This document shows, in pieces, positions 1 through 6,224 of a stretch of 23,295 bases of DNA. The position numbers were made by a program, and so were the translations under genes. The stretch's first letter is position 1, and the number at the start of each line of letters is the position of its first letter. The notes under the pieces are model-generated. The model was not told where the DNA came from, did not search any database, and was given only the letters and a program-made list of their open reading frames with translations. Source of the stretch: CAZVYJ01 sp964631565 (GTDB lineage: Bacteria > Planctomycetota > Phycisphaerae > SM23-33); assembly GCA_964631565.1 (NCBI GenBank), contig CAZVYJ010000045.1, forward strand, positions 1 through 23,295, read 5' to 3'.

Positions 1-40
1 CGAACTCTTTTTGGCGCAATGGGTAAGATGGGCAAAGCGC

Positions 41-70
41 ATAAAGTCCTTACGGTCGCGGCTCGTTGTT
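41..70 (-). repeat. Half-copy of GAGCCGC/CCGTAAGG intergenic repeat
   Basis: On the minus strand this reads ACGAGCCGCGACCGTAAGG followed by an AT-rich tail. It resembles the right arm of the element at 16410-16500 (17 of 20 bases over the core) and one arm of the element at 18328-18431. It lies about 50 bases downstream of the dinG stop. No matching second arm is visible inside the window, so it is either a half element or cut by the window edge. I see no gene in 1-118. Confidence 0.55.
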
Positions 71-118
71 AGAAGCCTGTTTGCATCATGCAGGATTTCA
101 TCGCGTCAACGGCGTTTA

Positions 119-2104
119 CTAGTCGGCGGACGACTCTCTGCTGAACTCGTCGCGGATAATCTCGATGTCGGGCAGTGCGCTTATGAACTGCCGGCCGTAA
201 GGTTTCGTCGCGATGCGGTGGTCCAGCACGACGACGAAGCCGGTGTCGGTTTTCGAACGTATCAGCCGCCCGAACCCCTGCTTGAAAAGTATCACAGCCT
301 CGGGCAGCTGGTAGTCGTTGAAGGGGTTTCCGCCGGCCTGGCGTATGGCGTCGATGCGGGCCTCGATTATCGGCGCATCCGGCACGGCGAAGGGCAGCTT
401 GGCGATTATCACGTTCGACAGCGCCTCGCCGGCCACATCCACTCCCTGCCAGAAACTCATTGTGCCCAACAGCACCGCGCGTTTGTGACAGCGGAACTCT
501 CTGAGCATTGTGCTTCGCGGGAGCGGCCCGCCCTGGGTCAGCAGCATGTAGTCGTTGTCTATGCAGAAATTTTCCAGCAGCTCCGCCGACCGCTGCAGCA
601 TCGCGTAGCTGGTGAACAGCACGAAGCACCGTCCCTGCGATTTGGCGATGTAATATTCCATCGCGCGGCAGGCGACGGGGAGAAAACCTTCCAGGTCGTT
701 CGGGTCGCCCAGGCGAGTTTCCACGTAAAGTTTGGCCTGCCGGCGGAAATCGAACGGGCTTGCCAGCAGCAGTTCGTTGCCTTCGTCCATGCCCAGCCTG
801 CCGCGAAGGTAGTCAAATCCGTGTTTCCCGCCGCGGGCGGTCGCCAGCGTGGCGCTTGTGAGGACGGCCGAGCTTACAGTTTCGAAGATAAGGTTGCGGA
901 TAATCGGCGAGACGTCTATCGGGGCGGCCGACAGCGAAACGGACTTCCGCGAGCCCGCTCCGCGCGTCTCGACCCAGTAGACGCTGTCTTCGTCCGCCTG
1001 TGAAATCAGCCGCTTCGCACGCTCGGCCATGTCAGCCGCACGCTGCTCATAGGCGAGAAGCTCGAACGCCTGGTCGTCGTTGCTGATTGTTTTGCGAAGG
1101 CCCTGCAGGGCCTGTGCGACTTCCATCATCGCCGGCGAAAGAGTGTTGGGAACGACGTCGCCCCGCCTGATTCGCCCGTTTTTTTCGACAATCGGCGAAC
1201 CGGCAGCCGACAGGTCGTTGAAGAAACCTTCCGCAGCCGTCGCCGCCCGGTTGACCGCCTTTATCGCTGCGTCTGAGCCAATCAGCGCCAGCAGTCCGCG
1301 GTCGGTGCGGTCGTTGTAGAGTTCGCGCAGCAGGTATCGGACAGCCGTCGACGAAACGCTCGCGCCGAAATGGTCGCTCGCCACCCGCTCGATGGTGTGG
1401 GCCTCGTCGAGCACGACCATGTCGTATTTGCCCAGCAGCCGCGCCTGTACGTGCTGCAGGGCCAGGTCCGAGAAGAACAGCGCGTGGTTGGCGACGATGA
1501 TGTCCGCGCCCTGCAGCTTTCTGCGGGCGGCCTGGAAGCGGCAGTTCGGCCAGTTCGCGCACTTGCTGCCTCGGCACAGGCCGGATTCGCTGCGGATTTT
1601 CTCCCACACGTCGGCGGAGATGCTGAAATCGATGTCCTGGAGCGATCCAGCCTCGCTGTCTGCCGCCCAGTCTGCGATGCGCTCGAGCTGGGCCAGATGC
1701 GATTTCGCGCTGAACATCCTGCTTCGGCCCTTAAGGGCCAGCTCGAGCCGGCGGGCGCAGATGTAATTGTTTCGCCCCTTGCCCAGCTCGGCGCGGAATT
1801 TCAGTGGCAGCACTTTCGCCAGGAAGGGCAGGTCCTTGCTTATAAGCTGTTCCTGCAGTGCGATTGTGTAGGTGGAGATTACGACCCGCTTCTTGTGCTC
1901 TGCCGCCTGGATAATCGCCGGCACGAGATACGCGAAACTTTTTCCGACGCCCGTTCCCGCCTCGACGAGAAGATGTTCATTTTTTTCGAAGGCTTCGGCG
2001 ACGGCTGCCGCCATTTCGAGCTGTTCGTCGCGCTGTTCGTAGCCCGGCAGGCTGCCGGCTATTATGCCGCCGGGGGCGAGAATGTCGGCGACTGATACTG
2101 TCAT
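119..2104 (-). CDS. dinG: DinG-type Fe-S ATP-dependent DNA helicase
   Basis: A 661-residue superfamily 2 helicase of the XPD/DinG group, expected to unwind DNA 5'-3' in repair or at R-loops and G4 structures. Visible motifs: a Q-motif-like segment (22-32), Walker A AGTGVGKS (49-56), four Fe-S cysteines C116, C177, C182 and C188 with the CxxxxCxxxxxC spacing of the family, DEAH box (233-236), SAT motif (VLTSATLA), then GTMSFWQGVD and the motif VI QGFGRLIR. The frame stays open 92 codons further upstream, but that extension is the out-of-frame shadow of the preceding gene. The ATG at 2104 begins MTVSVADIL and overlaps the upstream stop in an ATGA, so the two genes are probably translationally coupled. 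No exonuclease domain is present at the N-terminus. Family call is firm; DinG versus YoaA subtype is less so. Confidence 0.93.
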   Translation of the reverse strand: MTVSVADILAPGGIIAGSLPGYEQRDEQLEMAAAVAEAFEKNEHLLVEAGTGVGKSFAYLVPAIIQAAEHKKRVVISTYTIALQEQLISKDLPFLAKVLPLKFRAELGKGRNNYICARRLELALKGRSRMFSAKSHLAQLERIADWAADSEAGSLQDIDFSISADVWEKIRSESGLCRGSKCANWPNCRFQAARRKLQGADIIVANHALFFSDLALQHVQARLLGKYDMVVLDEAHTIERVASDHFGASVSSTAVRYLLRELYNDRTDRGLLALIGSDAAIKAVNRAATAAEGFFNDLSAAGSPIVEKNGRIRRGDVVPNTLSPAMMEVAQALQGLRKTISNDDQAFELLAYEQRAADMAERAKRLISQADEDSVYWVETRGAGSRKSVSLSAAPIDVSPIIRNLIFETVSSAVLTSATLATARGGKHGFDYLRGRLGMDEGNELLLASPFDFRRQAKLYVETRLGDPNDLEGFLPVACRAMEYYIAKSQGRCFVLFTSYAMLQRSAELLENFCIDNDYMLLTQGGPLPRSTMLREFRCHKRAVLLGTMSFWQGVDVAGEALSNVIIAKLPFAVPDAPIIEARIDAIRQAGGNPFNDYQLPEAVILFKQGFGRLIRSKTDTGFVVVLDHRIATKPYGRQFISALPDIEIIRDEFSRESSAD

Positions 2105-2544
2105 CTTACAAGCGTGCTGTGCGAAGGCGGTTCGCCGTCGGGTTTCGGATTGGCCAGATGGTCGAAGAATTGTATGGCAAACCAGATGGTCCAGATGACC
2201 ACTATCATGGTGATAATCGTGGCGAGTATCGTGATGAGCGTTCTGCCCCGGACGATCGCCGACCGCATCGACGAAACCACGCGCTCTTTGGCCAGCGTCA
2301 GCATCGCCAGCATTATCGCGCCGACCGTCGGCGCGATGCTTATCGAGTGGATGCCGCTGTATATGAACACGCCGCGGCACACTTCCTTGCCGGACTGAAG
2401 GAAATAATGTTTTTCCCCGTTTGCGATGGTCACCCAGCCGTTGACCGCCTCGCCCCAGAAGAACCAGTAGAGAATCACGTAGGCCAGGAAATTCGCCAGG
2501 CCAGCCATGATTATCCAGATGCAGATTTTGGTTCTTTTATCCAT
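2101..2544 (-). CDS. Small three-helix membrane protein upstream of dinG
   Basis: A 147-residue protein that I do not recognise. Hydrophobic segments at about 8-30, 66-85 and 103-127 suggest three membrane helices. The loop after helix 1 (about 31-65) contains a single cysteine (C56) and could be periplasmic. The C-terminal tail is hydrophilic and proline-rich. Its stop codon overlaps the dinG start in an ATGA (4 bases), so it is co-transcribed and probably coupled with dinG, although no functional link between a membrane protein and the helicase is known to me. It lies 70 bases downstream of thiG, and that gap holds four GTTAACYG-like repeats. No convincing Shine-Dalgarno sequence precedes the ATG. 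Confidence 0.75.
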   Translation of the reverse strand: MDKRTKICIWIIMAGLANFLAYVILYWFFWGEAVNGWVTIANGEKHYFLQSGKEVCRGVFIYSGIHSISIAPTVGAIMLAMLTLAKERVVSSMRSAIVRGRTLITILATIITMIVVIWTIWFAIQFFDHLANPKPDGEPPSHSTLVR

Positions 2545-2561
2545 AGTTGGCGCCTTGGCTG

Positions 2562-2597
2562 CCGGTTAACCGGTCAACCAGTTTAACCAGTTAACGG
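2562..2597. repeat. Four degenerate 8-9 bp GTTAACYG repeats
   Basis: Read on the minus strand, four consecutive units follow each other: GTTAACTG, GTTAAACTG, GTTGACCG and GTTAACCG. The last one forms a perfect 12-bp palindrome CCGGTTAACCGG at 2562-2573. The array occupies the gap between thiG and the small membrane gene upstream of dinG. It may be an operator-like array or a simple intergenic repeat; nothing in the sequence decides between these. Confidence 0.6.
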
Positions 2598-2614
2598 GTC
2601 GCCGCGTCAATAAA

Positions 2615-3442
2615 TTACCGGCGTTCCGCCCCGATTACGCCTTCCAGCGGGCTTGAGGCGGTGGCGTAAAGCTTTCGCGGGATCCGGCCGGAATGGTACG
2701 CGAGCCGGCCGGCCTCTAGCGCCAGCTTCATCGCGCGGGCCATCGCGACCGGGTCCTTCGCGCCGGCGATGCCGGTGTTCAGCAGCACGCCGTCTGCGCC
2801 AAGCTCCATGGCGATTGTCACGTCGCTGGCTGTGCCCACGCCGGCATCGACGATAACCGGAAAACTTTCGTCGCCGCCCTTGAGCTGCTCGAGAATGATG
2901 CGGATATTCCACGGGTTCAGCACGCCCTGGCCGGAGCCGATTGGGCTGCCTGCCGGCATGACGGAGTCGGCGCCGGCTTCCTTCAGACGCATCGCCATTA
3001 TCGGATCGTCCGACGTGTAGCACAGCACGCAGAAACCCTCAGCCTTGAGCACCTTGAGGGCCTCCAGCGTTCCCATCGGGTCGGGCAGCAGCGTTTTCTT
3101 GTCGCCGAGCACTTCCAGCTTGACCCACGCGGCGCCCTTGTTGCCCAGACCTTCCAGCAGTTCGCGGCCGAGACGGGCGGTGCGGATGGCGTCTTCGGCG
3201 TTGAAGCAGCCGGCCGTGTTCGGCAGCAGCGTGTACCTGGCCGGGTCGAGGAAGTCCATGATGTTGCGGCCCTTCCCGTCGAGCATTCTCTCGCGGCGGA
3301 CAGCCACAGTAACGACCTCGCAGCCGCTCTCAGCCAGCGCCTGCTGCATAAGCTCGAATGTCGCATACTTTCCCGTGCCGACGAACAGCCGGCTGGTTAT
3401 CTCAAAGCTGCCGATTTTCAGCGGTTTTGTGGAAGCAGTCAT
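2615..3442 (-). CDS. thiG: Thiazole synthase ThiG
   Basis: A 275-residue cytoplasmic TIM-barrel enzyme that condenses 1-deoxy-D-xylulose 5-phosphate, dehydroglycine and the sulfur carried by ThiS-thiocarboxylate into the thiazole phosphate of thiamine. The N-terminus KIGSFEITSRLFVGTGKY is characteristic. K108 in WVKLEV is the expected Schiff-base lysine. The phosphate-binding glycine segments PIGSGQG and VDAGVGTASD and the late LLNTGIAGAKDP segment are all present, and the length is normal. The ATG overlaps the stop of the upstream 75-residue gene as TAATG, and GAGGAG lies just upstream inside that gene's last codons, so the start is well supported. thiS is two genes upstream. ThiF, ThiO and ThiH are not in the window. 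Confidence 0.96.
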   Translation of the reverse strand: MTASTKPLKIGSFEITSRLFVGTGKYATFELMQQALAESGCEVVTVAVRRERMLDGKGRNIMDFLDPARYTLLPNTAGCFNAEDAIRTARLGRELLEGLGNKGAAWVKLEVLGDKKTLLPDPMGTLEALKVLKAEGFCVLCYTSDDPIMAMRLKEAGADSVMPAGSPIGSGQGVLNPWNIRIILEQLKGGDESFPVIVDAGVGTASDVTIAMELGADGVLLNTGIAGAKDPVAMARAMKLALEAGRLAYHSGRIPRKLYATASSPLEGVIGAERR

Positions 3443-3669
3443 TACTCCTCGCTTGCCTTTTCTGATTTGGTTTTCTCTTGTTCTTCGGTTTTTTCGAACG
3501 ATCTGGCGAGAATCGCCATCGCGACGAAACAGAGGCCTATACCAGTGGCGATTCCGCCGGCAGCAGGGCCGTAGCCCGGATTGCGGTCAGAACCTGCAAT
3601 CAAAACTACCGTTGCCAGGATACCTAAAGCGGCTGCGATTTCGATAATGACGAATAAAGCTGTGTTCAT
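3442..3669 (-). CDS. Two-helix membrane protein between thiS and thiG
   Basis: A 75-residue protein that I do not recognise. Two hydrophobic segments (about 5-25 and 36-56) are separated by a short GSDRNPGYGP turn, and a highly charged, Glu/Lys-rich tail (57-75) follows. It begins 2 bases after the thiS stop, with GGAGGG from the final thiS glycine codons serving as its ribosome binding site. It ends in a TAATG overlap with thiG. This tight packing means it is made with both thiazole proteins. A role in thiamine metabolism, for example membrane tethering or precursor transport, would be inference from position only. Confidence 0.8.
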   Translation of the reverse strand: MNTALFVIIEIAAALGILATVVLIAGSDRNPGYGPAAGGIATGIGLCFVAMAILARSFEKTEEQEKTKSEKASEE

Positions 3670-3671
3670 TT

Positions 3672-3893
3672 TTACCCTCCCCCGACCAGCGTCACTATTT
3701 CGAGCCGGTCGCCGTCTGTAAGTATCGTTTCGTTGAAAGTCGCGCGGCGGACGATTTCCCTGTTGCGTTCGACGGCCACCCGCTGCGGCTGGAGCGAAAG
3801 CGCATCCAGAAGGGCGGCAACCGTGGTAGCCTCGGGCATGTCGCGCAATTCGCCGTTTATGGTTATCTGCACCGGTGCAATCTCCGAAAACAT
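3672..3893 (-). CDS. thiS: Sulfur carrier protein ThiS
   Basis: A 73-residue ubiquitin-fold protein ending in Gly-Gly-Gly. Its C-terminal glycine is adenylated and converted to a thiocarboxylate that donates sulfur to ThiG. Typical features are the first strand VQITINGE, the VAALLDAL helix, the VAVERNREIV segment and the LTDGDRLEIVTLVGGG end. The frame is open further upstream to an ATG at 3974, but that would add 27 residues unusual for the family and would overlap the end of the PrsW-like gene. The ATG at 3893 gives the usual length and sits just downstream of a strong promoter (3909-3938), so I chose it. The following membrane gene starts 2 bases after the stop. Confidence 0.93.
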   Translation of the reverse strand: MFSEIAPVQITINGELRDMPEATTVAALLDALSLQPQRVAVERNREIVRRATFNETILTDGDRLEIVTLVGGG

Positions 3894-3908
3894 GGCGTCA
3901 GAGCATTG

Positions 3909-3938
3909 ATTATAGGCCCGCCCGGCGAAGCGGGTCAA
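3909..3938 (-). promoter_or_regulatory. Sigma-70-type promoter of the thiS operon
   Basis: On the minus strand TTGACC (3938-3933) is followed by 18 bases and a perfect TATAAT (3914-3909). The expected transcription start is near 3902, leaving a leader of about 9 bases before the thiS ATG at 3893. There is no room for a TPP riboswitch. The promoter lies just after the stop of the PrsW-like gene, which gives the thiazole genes their own start. Confidence 0.7.
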
Positions 3939-3949
3939 GGCCGGCTGCG

Positions 3950-4498
3950 TCACAGTTCCAGTACGTTCAGCCACTCCAGCAGGCCAACCGTTACGTTATA
4001 CGCCGCATGGAAACCGGCTGCGACGAAATAGAATGCGTAGCTGCCTTTCAGGCTGAAGCGCTTGCCGGTTTGCATGGCCCGCCGCCAGCATCTGGCCAGG
4101 CCGATCGAGAATATGCATGTCGCGATGATGTGCAGGTCGGTGCAGATGACGAGCCGCCAGAAAAGAAACTTCCGGTATTTGTCGCCGTCGTACAGGCTCA
4201 GGTACATGGCGTTTTCTATCGTTGCGAAGACCAGCGCGGCGATGCACGACGCGAATATGACCTGGCCGAGACTGCGGAACCAGTGCGGGCGCTTGTCGAG
4301 AATCAGGATGACGGCTATCGGCTTGCAGATTTCCTCCACGAACCCGGCGACGACAATAACCGAAATATCGGCATGTCGAAGCTCGGTTATTATGGCGGCC
4401 GGTATCGCAAGAACTCCACCCAGAAGGCTGAGAATGTAGACAATCGCGACAGGCGGCCGTCGCGGCTTCCAGGAATACTCTCCAATATCTTCAATCAT
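3950..4498 (-). CDS. PrsW-family (M82) membrane metalloprotease-like protein
   Basis: A 182-residue polytopic protein resembling the PrsW/glutamic-type intramembrane protease group. The family's conserved motifs are visible: FVEEICKP (E55, E56, K59), ATIENAMY (E95, N96), a histidine in a later helix (H123) and AGFHAAYN (H164, N168). About five hydrophobic segments are seen. It is shorter than PrsW proteins that carry extra domains, so it looks like a bare catalytic core. PrsW in Bacillus subtilis cleaves an anti-sigma factor; the substrate here is unknown and no sigma or anti-sigma pair is nearby. The ATG at 4498 has no obvious Shine-Dalgarno sequence. The gene diverges from pgi. Confidence 0.82.
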   Translation of the reverse strand: MIEDIGEYSWKPRRPPVAIVYILSLLGGVLAIPAAIITELRHADISVIVVAGFVEEICKPIAVILILDKRPHWFRSLGQVIFASCIAALVFATIENAMYLSLYDGDKYRKFLFWRLVICTDLHIIATCIFSIGLARCWRRAMQTGKRFSLKGSYAFYFVAAGFHAAYNVTVGLLEWLNVLEL

Positions 4499-4585
4499 GC
4501 GCCCGTCCCGTAAATAAGAGGCCGATAGGCTACGCTATTTGGCCGCCTTATGCCACTGCCTTTGTCGGCGGCATTGCAGAGGCTA

Positions 4586-4614
4586 TTGCACAAGCCGCCT
4601 GCAGCGCATAAGCT
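4586..4614 (+). promoter_or_regulatory. Candidate promoter of pgi
   Basis: TTGCAC (4586-4591), a 17-base spacer and TAAGCT (4609-4614) form a moderate sigma-70 match in the 165-base gap between the divergent PrsW-like gene and pgi. The implied start is near 4621, giving a leader of about 43 bases. The -10 is weak, so this is tentative. Confidence 0.35.
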
Positions 4615-4663
4615 GTCCGCCTGTAAAAGAGCTTCAAAACAGACTTGATGAAAGGCAGGAGGC

Positions 4664-6064
4664 ATGATTCAGCTTTACTGGAAAAACGCCACAAGCAAAG
4701 TGGTCGGCGCGAGGAACGGCGTTTCCGAGACCGACCTGGAAAATATCGCACCGGAAATCGAAAAAGCACACCAGACCGTCGTCCAGCAGTGCCGCTCCGG
4801 CAAGCTGGGCTACTCGGCGCTGCCCGGCCGGAAGCAGTACCGCGACTCCGTGATGGAGCTGGTCGGCCGCTACCGCGGGCATACGACCGACCTGGTCGTA
4901 CTCGGCATAGGCGGCAGCGCCCTGGGCAATATCGCGCTTCAGGCGGCGCTTAACCCATCGAACTACAACCTGCTGAGCGACACCAGGCGGCCGGGCCCGC
5001 GGCTGTTCGTGCTGGACAACGTCGACCCGGCGCTGGTCGAAGACACGCTTAAATTCATCGGCCGGCGGATGGCCACCACGCTCATCAACGTGATATCGAA
5101 AAGCGGCGAGACGGCCGAGACCGCCAGCCAGTTCATGATCTTCCGCGAGGCGATGCGGAAGAAACTCGGCGACGGGTTCGGCAAGCGGATTATCGCCACG
5201 ACCGACATGGAAAAAGGCACGCTGCACGATATCGCCAAGGCCGACGGCTACCCGATGCTCGAGGTTCCCGGCGACGTAGGCGGACGGTTCAGCGTGCTGT
5301 CGCCGGTGGGGCTTTTCAGCGCGGCGATGTGCGGGGTAGACATCGACGAGCTGCTGGCCGGCGCGGCGGCCATGAAGGCCCGCGTCGAAAGCGGCGACTG
5401 GAAGACCAACCCCGCCTGCATGCTGGCGGCCATCAAGTTCATCGCGTTCACGGCCAAGAAAAAAACCATGCACGTGATGATGCCGTATTCGAACCGCCTG
5501 TACATGCTGGCCGACTGGTACCGCCAGCTCTGGGCCGAGTCGCTCGGCAAGGCGACCGACAGGACCGGCAGCGAAGTTTTCACCGGCCCGACGCCCATAA
5601 AGGCCCTTGGCACGACCGACCAGCACAGCCAGGTCCAGCTCTACCGCGAAGGGCCCAACGACAAGCTCACGGTCTTCCTGGAAGTCGAAGAGCACCCCGA
5701 AGAAATCCGCGTGCCGGACGTTTTCGAGGAGGTAGCAGGCCTGACGTATCTCCGCCGCAAGAAGCTCAGCAAGCTGCTGAACGCCGAGAAGCTGGCCACC
5801 GAGTACGCCCTGGCCGTCTCGAAGCGCCCGACCGTGACCATAAAATTCGACAAAATCACGCCGCACACCGTCGGCGAGTTCATTTATCTCTACGAGTTCA
5901 CCACCAGCCTGATGGGCGAGCTGCTGAACATAAACGCCTACGACCAGCCGGCCGTCGAACTAGGCAAGCAGGCCACCTTCGCACTTATGCGCCGTGAGGG
6001 CTACACGCACATGTCGCGTAAAATCAACCGTTTCGCCCGGACCGACGAGAATTTCCTGGCGTAA
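4664..6064 (+). CDS. pgi: Glucose-6-phosphate isomerase
   Basis: A 466-residue cytoplasmic enzyme interconverting glucose 6-phosphate and fructose 6-phosphate in glycolysis and gluconeogenesis. The tandem SIS fold is clear: VVLGIGGSALGN (about 80-91), VISKSGETAETA (phosphosugar loop), GGRFSVLSPVG, the active-site region GTTDQHSQVQLYREGP, HTVGEFIYLYEF, and the C-terminal signature NAYDQPAVELGK with the catalytic lysine. The length matches the short bacterial class of PGI. The ATG at 4664 is the first start after an in-frame stop at 4649. The AGGAGG before it is only 1 base away, while AAAGG at 4651-4655 has better spacing, so ribosome binding here is unusual. A long hairpin follows the gene, so it appears monocistronic. 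Confidence 0.96.
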   Translation: MIQLYWKNATSKVVGARNGVSETDLENIAPEIEKAHQTVVQQCRSGKLGYSALPGRKQYRDSVMELVGRYRGHTTDLVVLGIGGSALGNIALQAALNPSNYNLLSDTRRPGPRLFVLDNVDPALVEDTLKFIGRRMATTLINVISKSGETAETASQFMIFREAMRKKLGDGFGKRIIATTDMEKGTLHDIAKADGYPMLEVPGDVGGRFSVLSPVGLFSAAMCGVDIDELLAGAAAMKARVESGDWKTNPACMLAAIKFIAFTAKKKTMHVMMPYSNRLYMLADWYRQLWAESLGKATDRTGSEVFTGPTPIKALGTTDQHSQVQLYREGPNDKLTVFLEVEEHPEEIRVPDVFEEVAGLTYLRRKKLSKLLNAEKLATEYALAVSKRPTVTIKFDKITPHTVGEFIYLYEFTTSLMGELLNINAYDQPAVELGKQATFALMRREGYTHMSRKINRFARTDENFLA

Positions 6065-6090
6065 ACGGACTGAATAACGGGTATTAACAG

Positions 6091-6134
6091 GCGGACGCCG
6101 GAGCGATTTACTGACAAATCCTTTCGGCGTCCGC
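6091..6134 (+). terminator. Hairpin downstream of pgi
   Basis: A perfect 10-bp inverted repeat GCGGACGCCG (6091-6100) and CGGCGTCCGC (6125-6134) encloses a 24-base loop. About three further pairs, including wobble pairs, are possible inside it. Only a short T-rich stretch (TCGTTT) follows, so it is an imperfect intrinsic terminator. Its 3' end borders the purL promoter. Confidence 0.5.
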
Positions 6135-6137
6135 TCG

Positions 6138-6166
6138 TTTACAGCGGCCGGTTCGGCTGTTACAAT
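6138..6166 (+). promoter_or_regulatory. Promoter of purL
   Basis: TTTACA (6138-6143), 17 bases, then TACAAT (6161-6166): five of six matches to consensus in each box. The predicted transcription start is near 6173, giving a leader of about 52 bases before the ATG at 6225. No purine riboswitch or PurR-like operator could be recognised in that leader. Confidence 0.65.
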
Positions 6167-6224
6167 CCCGTTTTCATTGCTTTTCGTTTTTCGTAACTCG
6201 GAATGGAAACGGATTGCCGCCCCT

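Noticed and set aside
11..1003. Long plus-strand open frame opposite dinG
   Set aside because: It lies entirely antisense to or overlapping the strongly supported dinG. The product is Arg/Ala/His-rich with no motif, as expected for shadow frames in GC-rich genes.
2105..2380. N-terminal extension of DinG by 92 residues
   Set aside because: The extension is Arg/His/Asp-rich and out of frame with the real membrane gene occupying the same bases; the ATGA overlap gives a natural start.
3894..3949. TPP riboswitch ahead of thiS
   Set aside because: The promoter leaves only about 9 transcribed bases before the ATG, and no CTGAGA-type thi-box sequence is visible between the PrsW-like gene and thiS.
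4634..5866. 410-residue minus-strand frame opposite pgi
   Set aside because: It overlaps the full PGI signatures on the plus strand and has no family features.
6177..6224. TTG start giving a 16-residue longer PurL
   Set aside because: The TTG is only about 4 bases after the predicted transcription start, and the added residues are not PurS-like; the ATG at 6225 gives the normal PurS beginning.
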